A model generated the notes under the pieces. That model saw nothing but the letters and a program-made list of their open reading frames with translations, was not told the DNA's origin and searched no databases. Both the position numbers and the translations under genes were made by a program. Of a stretch of DNA of 41,515 bases, positions 34,466 through 41,515 are shown in pieces. The stretch comes from Novosphingobium sp. 17-62-19 (lineage in GTDB: Bacteria; Pseudomonadota; Alphaproteobacteria; Sphingomonadales; Sphingomonadaceae): the NCBI RefSeq assembly GCF_002256775.1, contig NZ_NCII01000016.1:1-41515 (forward strand), written 5' to 3'. The first letter of the stretch is position 1. Each line of letters begins with the position of its first letter.

Positions 34466-36223
34466 TCAGGCCATGGCCTGTGTTGCCGGAGCGACCTGCC
34501 GCCCGCGCACAAGTTCTCCCGGAAGCTGGCCCGTCGGCACGCCGTTGCGGTAGGTCACGCGGCCATTGACGATGGTGGCGACATAGCCTTCGGCACGCTG
34601 GCTGAGCCGCCGCCCGCCCTTTGGCAAATCATGGGTGACGCGCGGCGATGGCAGGCGCATGGCGGCAAGGTCGATCACGTTGATGTCTGCGGCATAGCCG
34701 GGCGCGATGACCCCTCGGTCCTCAAGGCCCACGGCTCTGGCTGTGTCATGCGTCAGCGCGCGGATCACTTCGGGCACGCTCAGCTTTTCGCCGCGCACGC
34801 GGTCACGGACCCAGTGCGTCAGCAGAAACGTGGGGTAGCTGGCATCGCAGATCACGGCATAGTGTGCGCCGCCATCACCAAGGCCCAGCACGATGTCGGG
34901 ATGGCGCAGCATTTCCAGCGCGACATCCAGATTGCCATCGGCATAGTTGGCAAAGGGCATGTAAAGCGCAGGCTCACCCCCGTGCTCCACCAGAATGTCA
35001 TAGGCGAGCGCCTCGGCAGAGACGCCAAGCGCAGCGGCACGTGCAACGATCGAGCTTTCGGGCACGGGTTCGTAGTCGATCGGATTGCCGATTTCGTACA
35101 TGCCTTCGAACCGGTTGATCGTGGCCGCCACCGGCAGCAGGCATTCCACCGGGTCTTCGGAAAGAATGCGCGCCCGCCGCGCCGGATCACGCATCGCGGC
35201 AACGCGTTCGGGGATCGGCAGTTCTGCGATGTCGCGATACGAAGGCTTGAGGAAAAAGGGGTGGGCCGAAAGATCGAGCCCGAAGATCACGCCGATGCCA
35301 CGTGGCAGGGCCTGGGCGCAGACGTTCGCTCCGCTGGCGTTGGCTTCGCCTACTTTGCCCATGATCCTGCGCCACAGATCGGGATCGGAATGGATCTGCG
35401 CGATGGGCAGGGTCAGTGACTGGCCCGATATGCGGGCAACGCGGGAGAGGATGGCAAACTCCTCGTCCAATGCGCGCGTGCCGCCGAAATCGACGGCCAC
35501 CTGAAGCACGCCCGATCCGGGTTCACCCATTGCCAGCGCGATGTCCAGCAGCTCGGCTTCCTCGGCATCCTGCGTGCAAATCGGTTCGCCATTGGCGCTG
35601 CGGTGGAACAGGCTGCGCGAGGTCGCAAAGCCGATGGCGCCTGCCTTCATGGCCTCTGCGGCGATCCGTGCCATGGCAGCACGGTCTTCAGCGGTGGCCA
35701 CTTCGCCCGCGCTGGCACGATCACCCATGACAAAAAGCCGCAACGGCGCGTGCGGGAGGTAGGACGCGATGTTGACGTCATGCGGCCTGCTGGCCACGGC
35801 ATCGAGGAACTGCGGATAGCTTTCCCATTCCCAGGTCAGCCCTTCGGCCATCACCACTTCGGGAATATCCTCCACGCCTTCCATCAGCGTGATCAGGCTG
35901 TCGCGATCTTGCTCGCGGCAGGGGGCAAAGCCTACGCCGCAATTTCCGACGACCACCGTGGTGACGCCATGTTCACTGGCGGGCGACATGCGCGCTTCCC
36001 AGATCGCCTGCGCATCGAAATGGGTGTGTATGTCAACGAACCCTGGCGTTACCAGCAGGCCGGTCGCGTCGATTTCTTCCCGCCCTTGGCCGTGAACAAG
36101 CCCGACCCGTTCGATCCGCCCATCGCGCAAGGCAACATCGCCTGCCACCGGTTCGCCGCCCAGCCCATCGGCAATCATGCCGTTGCGGATAACGATGTCG
36201 TAATCGGCCTGTTCAGATGCCAT
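34466..36223 (-). CDS. N-acyl-D-amino-acid deacylase-family amidohydrolase
   Basis: This 585-residue protein is an amidohydrolase of the D-aminoacylase family. It has the N-terminal [20 protein letters not shown] beta segment, the metal-binding H-x-H in [12 protein letters not shown], the metal-ligand-like cysteine in [12 protein letters not shown], and the late aspartate in [15 protein letters not shown]. The size exceeds classical D-aminoacylase (about 480-500) and fits the larger DAA-like subgroup often found in catabolic clusters with unknown substrates. GGGAGA precedes the ATG at 36223; in-frame sequence back to 36382 lies in the divergent regulatory region. The BVMO gene follows after 36 bases, suggesting one transcript. 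Confidence 0.87.
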   Translation of the reverse strand: MASEQADYDIVIRNGMIADGLGGEPVAGDVALRDGRIERVGLVHGQGREEIDATGLLVTPGFVDIHTHFDAQAIWEARMSPASEHGVTTVVVGNCGVGFAPCREQDRDSLITLMEGVEDIPEVVMAEGLTWEWESYPQFLDAVASRPHDVNIASYLPHAPLRLFVMGDRASAGEVATAEDRAAMARIAAEAMKAGAIGFATSRSLFHRSANGEPICTQDAEEAELLDIALAMGEPGSGVLQVAVDFGGTRALDEEFAILSRVARISGQSLTLPIAQIHSDPDLWRRIMGKVGEANASGANVCAQALPRGIGVIFGLDLSAHPFFLKPSYRDIAELPIPERVAAMRDPARRARILSEDPVECLLPVAATINRFEGMYEIGNPIDYEPVPESSIVARAAALGVSAEALAYDILVEHGGEPALYMPFANYADGNLDVALEMLRHPDIVLGLGDGGAHYAVICDASYPTFLLTHWVRDRVRGEKLSVPEVIRALTHDTARAVGLEDRGVIAPGYAADINVIDLAAMRLPSPRVTHDLPKGGRRLSQRAEGYVATIVNGRVTYRNGVPTGQLPGELVRGRQVAPATQAMA

Positions 36224-36381
36224 TGTTCGTCTCCCGGTTCGCCTTGAGGCCTGTCGCATGGCAATGCTGGGCATTGTCCACGGTCGTGCATTGGCGCAGT
36301 TATCGTATGGGGCGATGGTGAACCGCTGACCGGACCGTCGTCGAGGGTCCAAAATTGGCCACCCGCACAATAAAGGATGCA
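36224..36381. promoter_or_regulatory. Divergent control region between the deacylase operon and tetR
   Basis: This 158-base gap should hold promoters for the deacylase-BVMO-hydrolase operon and for the TetR gene. A small dyad GGACC (36332-36336) / GGTCC (36346-36350) lies near the regulator start and could be part of an operator. No stronger palindrome was found. Confidence 0.4.
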
Positions 36382-37050
36382 ATGTCAGCTACAGACATGA
36401 ATGGTGACAGCGATAATCCTGAACGCCAGCGCGGGCGTCCGCGCCGGGACCAGCGGGGTGACGTTCCCGAAACGCTGATCCGCGCGCTTGAGCAACTGCT
36501 GACCCAAAAACCGGCAGACGCGCTGACTCTGCGCGATATTGCCGCCGTCGCAGGCACCTCGCCGGAAATGGTGCGATACTATTTCAACGGCAAGGAAGGC
36601 CTGATTGGCGCACTGCTCGATGAATCACTGGTGCGGGTGCGTGATCGGCTTGACCGACTGGCAGAACGCGTGGCGATTGCCGACAGTGGTCATACCCAGC
36701 ATATCATTGCTTGCCTGAGCGAGATCTATCTGCAGGAACGCCTGGCCGGAACGCTGTTCAACAGCCTGTTTGTGCACGTGCGGTCGGCCCGCCGGCAGGA
36801 TCACAGGGCCGGTCGTCCCGATACGATCATCGCGGCCCTGCACGATCTGATAAACAGCCTCAAAGCGCGCGGGCACTATCGCGCTTGTCTGGATACCAAC
36901 CGCACGGCGATCATGATGATGTCTTTAACAGGATGCCCGGTCCGCCTGCTCGAAACGCTCGACCAACAGTGGATTGATGAGCAGAGGCTGGCCGATCCGC
37001 AATGGGCCGCAGATGTCACCGCGATGGTCGAAGCGTTCTGCTGCGCCTGA
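36382..37050 (+). CDS. TetR/AcrR-family transcriptional regulator
   Basis: This 222-residue protein has a TetR N-terminal DNA-binding domain: basic GRPRRDQRG, then ALEQLLTQKPADALTLRDIA and AVAGTSPEMVRYYFNGKEGL. The C-terminal part (residues 80-220) is the ligand-binding and dimer domain. The ATG at 36382 has AAAGGA 5 bases upstream; a TTG at 36355 is a weaker alternative. It is divergent from the deacylase-BVMO-hydrolase operon and convergent with the MFS gene (6-base gap), so it most likely represses that operon until a pathway compound binds. Confidence 0.9.
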   Translation: MSATDMNGDSDNPERQRGRPRRDQRGDVPETLIRALEQLLTQKPADALTLRDIAAVAGTSPEMVRYYFNGKEGLIGALLDESLVRVRDRLDRLAERVAIADSGHTQHIIACLSEIYLQERLAGTLFNSLFVHVRSARRQDHRAGRPDTIIAALHDLINSLKARGHYRACLDTNRTAIMMMSLTGCPVRLLETLDQQWIDEQRLADPQWAADVTAMVEAFCCA

Positions 37051-37056
37051 AAGCGT

Positions 37057-38436
37057 TCAGCCGCCTTGCTGGCGATAGCGGCGGGCAACGATCAGGAAAT
37101 GGGCGCTGGCAGCCAGCGGCAGCAGGCTCATCGTCAGCAGTGCCATTTCCATGCCGTGTGCCATGGCAGGTGCGCAGCCAGGCTGAGGCGCGCTGCCCGG
37201 GGTCAGACAGGCTTGTACAAAGCCAGCGGCGTCGACTCCCAACCATTGTCTTGCCCACACATCGCTCAAGGCCCCCAGCAGTGGCGGTCCGATGCCGAGG
37301 CCGACAAGATTGGTGACGAGGTAGTAGATCGAGGTGACAGTCGCCCTGCTGCGATCCCCGGCCAGCGCGTGGACTTGTGCAAAAGCAGGCGCAACATAGG
37401 CATAGATCGCAATCATGCCCAGAAAGCACCCGCCAACGGCAAAGTGTAATTCGCCAGACAGGATGCCCCCGGCAATCAGGAAAGGCGCTGGCAGCACCGC
37501 AAACGCACAGGCCAATGCCAATCGCGGCGGCCGCCCTGCGGCCCAGCGATCCCCAACAAAGCCGCCTGCCAAGGTGCCAATGCCACCACCAATCCCGCCG
37601 GCAAGGCCCGTCCACAGCCCCACTTGGGCCAGCGGCAAACCATAGCTGCGCACCAGCAGCGCGGGCAGGAACGCTGCCAGACAATAGCCGACCAGTACCA
37701 CCAGCGATCCACCCCACACCAGATGCCGGAACGCCGAATTCCGCAGCAATTCCAGCGCGACAGTGCCGAACGCGGGAACCTGTTCATCCAGCCTTTCCGA
37801 ACGGGTTCTGATGCCCCCGCGAACCGGATCCTTGAGCCAGAGCAGGATCATCACCACCAGCACAAAGCCGGGTATGCCCAGCATCAGAAAGGCATTGCGC
37901 CAGCCCATCTGCCCGGCCAGCCAGCCCGTCCCCGCAGCGCCAAGGAACGCGCCGAGCGGTGCGCCCAACGTGTAGATCGCAATGGCGGTGGATCGCCGGG
38001 TTTCGGGGAAGTAATCGGCGATGAGCGAATGCGACGCCGGATTGCCACCGGCCTCGCCGATGCCTACCCCCATCCGCGCCACGAACAGGCCCAGAAAGCT
38101 GCGCGCCTGTCCGCACGCCATTGCCATGATCGACCAGACACCGACACACCAGGCCAGCAACCGGGCACGGTCGCGCCGTTCCGCCAATCGCGCCAGCGGC
38201 AATCCGGCAAGCGAATAGACGATGGCAAAGGCCGGGCCGATCATCAGCCCGATCTGCCAGTCAGTCAGCAGCAGTTCCGCCTTGATCCGGTCCTGCACGA
38301 CGCTGACCGCCGTGCGATCGACAAAACTGATGGTGTAGGCCGCCGTCAACAGGGCCAGCGCGATCCACGATTCCGAGGAAACCCGGCCCGGCGGCACGCG
38401 CGCAGCCGTCTGCGGATGATCGGATGTGGTGTTCAT
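37057..38436 (-). CDS. MFS transporter, spinster-like
   Basis: This 459-residue protein has 12 predicted helices and the MFS loop 2-3 motif as GLPLARLAERRDRARLL. The segment FVARMGVGIGEAGGNPASHS followed by LIADYFPETRRSTAIAIYTL is typical of the spinster-related MFS group common in sphingomonads. It may import a pathway substrate or export a product. I chose the ATG at 38436; its ribosome site is weak, and the open frame back to 38601 is not MFS-like. Divergent from the isomerase-like crotonase gene. Confidence 0.9.
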   Translation of the reverse strand: MNTTSDHPQTAARVPPGRVSSESWIALALLTAAYTISFVDRTAVSVVQDRIKAELLLTDWQIGLMIGPAFAIVYSLAGLPLARLAERRDRARLLAWCVGVWSIMAMACGQARSFLGLFVARMGVGIGEAGGNPASHSLIADYFPETRRSTAIAIYTLGAPLGAFLGAAGTGWLAGQMGWRNAFLMLGIPGFVLVVMILLWLKDPVRGGIRTRSERLDEQVPAFGTVALELLRNSAFRHLVWGGSLVVLVGYCLAAFLPALLVRSYGLPLAQVGLWTGLAGGIGGGIGTLAGGFVGDRWAAGRPPRLALACAFAVLPAPFLIAGGILSGELHFAVGGCFLGMIAIYAYVAPAFAQVHALAGDRSRATVTSIYYLVTNLVGLGIGPPLLGALSDVWARQWLGVDAAGFVQACLTPGSAPQPGCAPAMAHGMEMALLTMSLLPLAASAHFLIVARRYRQQGG

Positions 38437-38610
38437 GGTGTCACGTTCTGCCAGCGTGCGGCGGGCGTGCATAGGGGAGGATTTGACTGGACGTGAAGCA
38501 GACCATGTGCCGGGGCTGCCATGGGCGGGGCGCAACCCCACCTCGACAAAAATGTGGGTTAGGCGTGTTGTTCCATCGGCTGAACTTGCCGCCAAGCTCA
38601 CGGAATTGCC

Positions 38611-39420
38611 ATGTCGCCTGAAGCCACCACTATGTTCGAGACCATCTCCTTTTCCATCGAATCAGGCATTGCCCGGCTGCGCCTCAATCGTCCGGCTTTC
38701 CTCAACGCCTTGAGCCGCCCGCTGCTGGCCGAACTGCGTCAGGCGCTCGACATTGTAGAGGGCGATCCCGCCGCGCGGGTTCTGCTGCTCAGCGGTGAAG
38801 GCAAGGGCTTTTCAAGCGGCGCCGATCTTTCGGCGGGTTCGTCGCCGGTCGGCTCCGAAGGGTTTGATGCAGGGGCGGTGCTTGAAGAACATTACAACCC
38901 GATCATGCAGCAGATCTTCGCCTTGCGCGTGCCGGTGGTGTCGGCGCTGCGCGGTCCGGTGGTCGGCGCAGGGTGTATGCTGGCGCTTGCGGCGGATGTG
39001 GTCGTGGCCTCGCGCACAGCGTATTTCCTGCAGGCCTTTGTCAACATCGGCCTTGTGCCGGATGCGGGCAGCAGCTGGTGGCTCCCCCGCCTCGTCGGGG
39101 CGGGCAGGGCCTCGGCCATGATGATGCTGGGTGAACGCATCCCCGCCGAAAAAGCGGCCGAGTGGGGCATGATCTACGAAATGGTCGAGGACGATGAACT
39201 TGAATCGCGGGCCGATGCCCTTGCGGCAAAGTTCGCCGCAGGGCCAACGGTAGCCTATGCCCTCACGCGGCAGGCTATCCGGCTGGGCCTGACCAGCGAC
39301 TTCCCGCAGGCGCTGGAGCGCGAACGCGCCAACCAGCGCACAGCGGGCAGGACCGGGGATTTTGGAGAGGGCGTTGCCGCATTCCGCGAGAAGCGCAAAC
39401 CTGCGTTTCGCGGGGAATAG
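38611..39420 (+). CDS. Enoyl-CoA hydratase/isomerase family protein, PaaG-like active site
   Basis: This 269-residue crotonase-fold protein has FSSGADLSAG in the CoA/oxyanion region and GPVVGAGCMLALAADVVVAS. At the two positions where hydratases have glutamates it has methionine (GCMLAL) and a non-acidic residue (QAFVNIG). It keeps the aspartate of GLVPDAGSSWWLPR, the pattern of PaaG-type isomerases. It therefore probably shifts a double bond or opens a strained ring in a CoA thioester. Starts at 38611 and 38632 are both possible. It converges on the second crotonase gene with a 9-base gap. Confidence 0.87.
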   Translation: MSPEATTMFETISFSIESGIARLRLNRPAFLNALSRPLLAELRQALDIVEGDPAARVLLLSGEGKGFSSGADLSAGSSPVGSEGFDAGAVLEEHYNPIMQQIFALRVPVVSALRGPVVGAGCMLALAADVVVASRTAYFLQAFVNIGLVPDAGSSWWLPRLVGAGRASAMMMLGERIPAEKAAEWGMIYEMVEDDELESRADALAAKFAAGPTVAYALTRQAIRLGLTSDFPQALERERANQRTAGRTGDFGEGVAAFREKRKPAFRGE

Positions 39421-39429
39421 CGCCGCTCC

Positions 39430-40191
39430 CTAACGCGCCCGAAATGCCGCACTTGCATCGGGCGCGTCGTCACCCACCAGCAGCGCGGCGCTGACCCGCG
39501 CCTCGGTGGCAAGGGCAGCATCCAGTGGCAGCGCAAGACCTTCGCCCACCGCCTGCCTTGCGGCGCGGACGGCAGCGGGATGGCGTTCAGCCAGCACGGC
39601 TGCGCGCTCCAGCGCAAGGTCAAGCGCGCCACCCTGCGCGTTCGCCAGCCAGTTGACCAGGCCAATGGCCTCGGCGCGCTCCGCCTCGATAGGATCGCCC
39701 AGGCACAACAGCTCCAGCGCGCGATTGGTGCCGATCAGGCGCGGCGTCAGTTGTGTCCCGCCGTATGAGGGAATGACGCCGAGCTTGATTTCGGGCAGGC
39801 CCAGTCTGGCGCCGGGTGCGGCAGTGCGGAAGGTGCACGAAAGCGCCAGTTCCAGCCCGCCGCCCAGTGCCCAACCTTCGATTGCCGCAATTGACGGTAC
39901 GGGAAATGCCGCAAGACGCAGGGCAAGGCGGTGCATCCGGGCAATGCGTTCGTCCCGGTTGGGCAGCACTTCCTTGAGATCGGCCCCGACCGAAAACACT
40001 TTGTCCGTGCCAGTGATAATCAGAACACGGACATCGGGCAGGGCTTCCACATGATCGAGCGCGGCGTCGAGCTGGTCCAGCAATTCACCGCCCAGCGCGT
40101 TGAGCGCCTTGGGGCGATCAAGCCGGATCACCGCCACGCGGCCTTCCGCTTTCAGTTCCGTCGTTACCAGCATTGAAGCACTCTCTTCCAT
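39430..40191 (-). CDS. Enoyl-CoA hydratase, canonical active site
   Basis: This protein of about 253 residues is a crotonase. It has FSVGADLKEV, then both catalytic glutamates: one in GWALGGGLELALSC and one in LGLPEIKLGVIPSYGGTQ. It should hydrate 2-enoyl-CoA esters in a beta-oxidation-type step. The ATG at 40191 overlaps the stop of the MFS gene (TGATG); an ATG at 40173 with GAGAG upstream is equally plausible. The neighbouring opposite-strand crotonase lacks both glutamates, so the two probably catalyse different steps. Confidence 0.9.
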   Translation of the reverse strand: MEESASMLVTTELKAEGRVAVIRLDRPKALNALGGELLDQLDAALDHVEALPDVRVLIITGTDKVFSVGADLKEVLPNRDERIARMHRLALRLAAFPVPSIAAIEGWALGGGLELALSCTFRTAAPGARLGLPEIKLGVIPSYGGTQLTPRLIGTNRALELLCLGDPIEAERAEAIGLVNWLANAQGGALDLALERAAVLAERHPAAVRAARQAVGEGLALPLDAALATEARVSAALLVGDDAPDASAAFRAR

Positions 40192-41393
40192 CACGCTGCG
40201 GCTGTGCGCATGGCCATGCGCCGCCCAAGATTGCCACCTGCCATCAACAGAACCACCGCAAACACAAGGCTAACCGCAACGGCGAGCAGGGCAGGGCGAT
40301 AGTCGGCAAGCTGGACATAGGCATAGCCGACCGCAGGTGGAGCGATGAAAAGGAACGGCAGCTTGATGGCAAAGCTGTACCCCATCGCCTTGCCCACACC
40401 GTCGGCCTTGAAAATCTGGGCCATCGCTGTGCCGTGCAGGGTAGTGAGCGGAGTGGTAGCCGCGCCCAGAATGCCTGCGATCGGTACAAAGGCAATGGCT
40501 GGCAGCAGGGCAAGCCCTGCCCAGCACAGGCACTGGATCAGCCCGGAAAGCGCCAAAGTGCGCGGTGCGCCGATGCGGTCAGCCAGCCATCCGAACAGCG
40601 GCACTCCGGCCAGCCCCGCGCCCATATAGACCGAGAACATCAGCGCCGAGGCCGGAACACTCAACCCTTCGGACTGGGCATAGGGGATGGCGTGCACGGT
40701 AAACGCGGTGCCAGTGCTGGCAATCACGGCGATGCCCAGTGAAATCAGCCAGAAATCGGTTCGGCCCAGGATCGCTGCGGCGGGCTTGTCCGATTGCGCG
40801 TGGTGGCCTGCCTGCACGCGCGGCGCGCCTCTGGGCAGAACCAGCAGCACAAGTGCAGCGACAGGCAGCAGGATGGCGGCCATCAGGAAATAGGCGCCGT
40901 CGCGGCCAACGGTCGGGAGAATTGCCGTTACCAACCACGGGCTGAGGAACAGGACGATGGGCATATTGACCATCGCAAGGAACTTGCCCGACTTTTCGGG
41001 AAAGAACTCCGCCGCGATGGCAACCGGGCCAAGCAGCGCGACCATGGCAATGCTGAAGCCCAGCAATGCCCACATCACCAGCGCCATGGTAAGGCTTGTC
41101 GCCATGCCGAGGCCGACGAACGCCGTGGCGGCCGTGAGCGTGCCGATCATGATGGCGATCCGTGGCGTCAGTCGGCGCACCAGATTGCCCATGACCAGCG
41201 CCGAAAGGCCCATGGTGGTGGTCAATGCGCTCATTCCGAAAGAAATCGTATCGCGCGCAACGCCAAAGGCCTGCTCGTTGCTGGAAAGCAGTGCGCCGAA
41301 TGTCCCGTACATCAGGCCGAGTGTGAAGTTGTTGGCAAACATGCAGACGATGACCGTCCGAAGTCCGCCGCTGGTTGGGGCTGTGTCTGACAT
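40191..41393 (-). CDS. MFS transporter
   Basis: This 400-residue protein has 12 predicted helices, with the MFS pattern in MGNLVRRLTPRIAIMIGTLT and a second half beginning around ILGRTDFWLISLGIAVIAST with FGWLADRIGAPRTLALSGL. The layout resembles oxalate/formate-antiporter-like or monocarboxylate MFS carriers. GGGAGAG before the ATG supports the start. It is coupled to the downstream enoyl-CoA hydratase, suggesting it imports an acid that is then degraded as a CoA ester. Confidence 0.88.
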   Translation of the reverse strand: MSDTAPTSGGLRTVIVCMFANNFTLGLMYGTFGALLSSNEQAFGVARDTISFGMSALTTTMGLSALVMGNLVRRLTPRIAIMIGTLTAATAFVGLGMATSLTMALVMWALLGFSIAMVALLGPVAIAAEFFPEKSGKFLAMVNMPIVLFLSPWLVTAILPTVGRDGAYFLMAAILLPVAALVLLVLPRGAPRVQAGHHAQSDKPAAAILGRTDFWLISLGIAVIASTGTAFTVHAIPYAQSEGLSVPASALMFSVYMGAGLAGVPLFGWLADRIGAPRTLALSGLIQCLCWAGLALLPAIAFVPIAGILGAATTPLTTLHGTAMAQIFKADGVGKAMGYSFAIKLPFLFIAPPAVGYAYVQLADYRPALLAVAVSLVFAVVLLMAGGNLGRRMAMRTAAA

Positions 41394-41515
41394 GGTCTCT
41401 CCCGCGACCGTTGGTTTATGGGGTCACTGCACGAAAGTGAATTTTACGTACGCTAGGGTCGAACGAACGGCGAACGCTGACGGTGCTAGCGTCGGAAAGG
41501 TATGACGACAGCCTG
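41394..41515. promoter_or_regulatory. Upstream region of the MFS-hydratase operon
   Basis: The region contains a perfect 7-bp inverted pair, ACGCTAG (41450-41456) and CTAGCGT (41486-41492), and three GAACG copies between 41461 and 41476. An ATG at 41502 could start a rightward gene (ATG ACG ACA GCC) but only four codons are visible and the purine run is too close to serve as a ribosome site. A divergent regulator would be typical here. Confidence 0.35.

Noticed and set aside
33662-35419. Open frame of 585 codons on the plus strand opposite the BVMO and deacylase genes
   Set aside because: It is antisense to two clear enzyme genes, has no recognisable motif and arises from GC-rich third positions.
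1-41515. CRISPR array, tRNA/rRNA genes, transposases or phage genes
   Set aside because: No regularly spaced repeats, cloverleaf-like sequence, ribosomal motifs or mobile-element proteins were seen; a tRNA or small RNA scan would be needed for certainty.

Overview
The window is dense, high-GC chromosomal DNA. It carries a TonB-dependent receptor, an HupE/DUF4198 metal-uptake set, a HAPMO-like Baeyer-Villiger monooxygenase and many catabolic operons with ATGA or TGATG stop/start overlaps. This is the style of an alphaproteobacterium, most likely a sphingomonad such as Novosphingobium; the placement is inferred from gene content, not from a marker gene. I see no rRNA, tRNA, insertion sequence, prophage or CRISPR array.

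Left edge (1-4160): two CoA-transferase subunits (scoA, and scoB running off the edge) point left and are divergent from a LysR regulator. A TonB-dependent receptor follows, with a perfect 21-bp palindrome upstream and a strong intrinsic terminator downstream.

Operon A (4188-12710): a GhrA-like 2-hydroxyacid dehydrogenase, a HAD type II hydrolase, a complete peptide/opine-type ABC importer (binding protein, two permeases, one fused double ATPase), an ornithine cyclodeaminase-family enzyme and a bicupin protein. From the HAD gene onward the genes overlap by 1 or 4 bases. It looks like import plus first steps of catabolism of a small nitrogen compound.

Operon B (12846-22581): GNAT, DSD1-type PLP enzyme, FAD amine oxidoreductase, aldehyde dehydrogenase, second FAD oxidoreductase, second GNAT, SSADH-like aldehyde dehydrogenase and TtuC-type decarboxylating dehydrogenase. 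GNAT, FAD oxidoreductase and aldehyde dehydrogenase each occur twice. Further on (26769-29877) lie a class III aminotransferase, an Lrp regulator and an M20 amidohydrolase. Together these suggest amine or amino-acid catabolism, possibly through acetylated intermediates. That pathway is my inference and is the best candidate for an undescribed system here.

Between them (22754-26639) is a DUF4198 / small periplasmic / HupE / membrane-anchored protein set, probably metal uptake, then a polytopic DUF1624/HGSNAT-like membrane protein closed by a very strong hairpin.

Right part (29975-41515): PdxA, an ABM-domain protein, an epoxide-hydrolase-like alpha/beta hydrolase, a BVMO with an N-terminal extension, an N-acyl-D-amino-acid deacylase-family amidohydrolase, a TetR regulator, two MFS transporters and two crotonase-fold enzymes with different active sites. 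This looks like ketone or terpenoid/aromatic catabolism ending in CoA-thioester chemistry.
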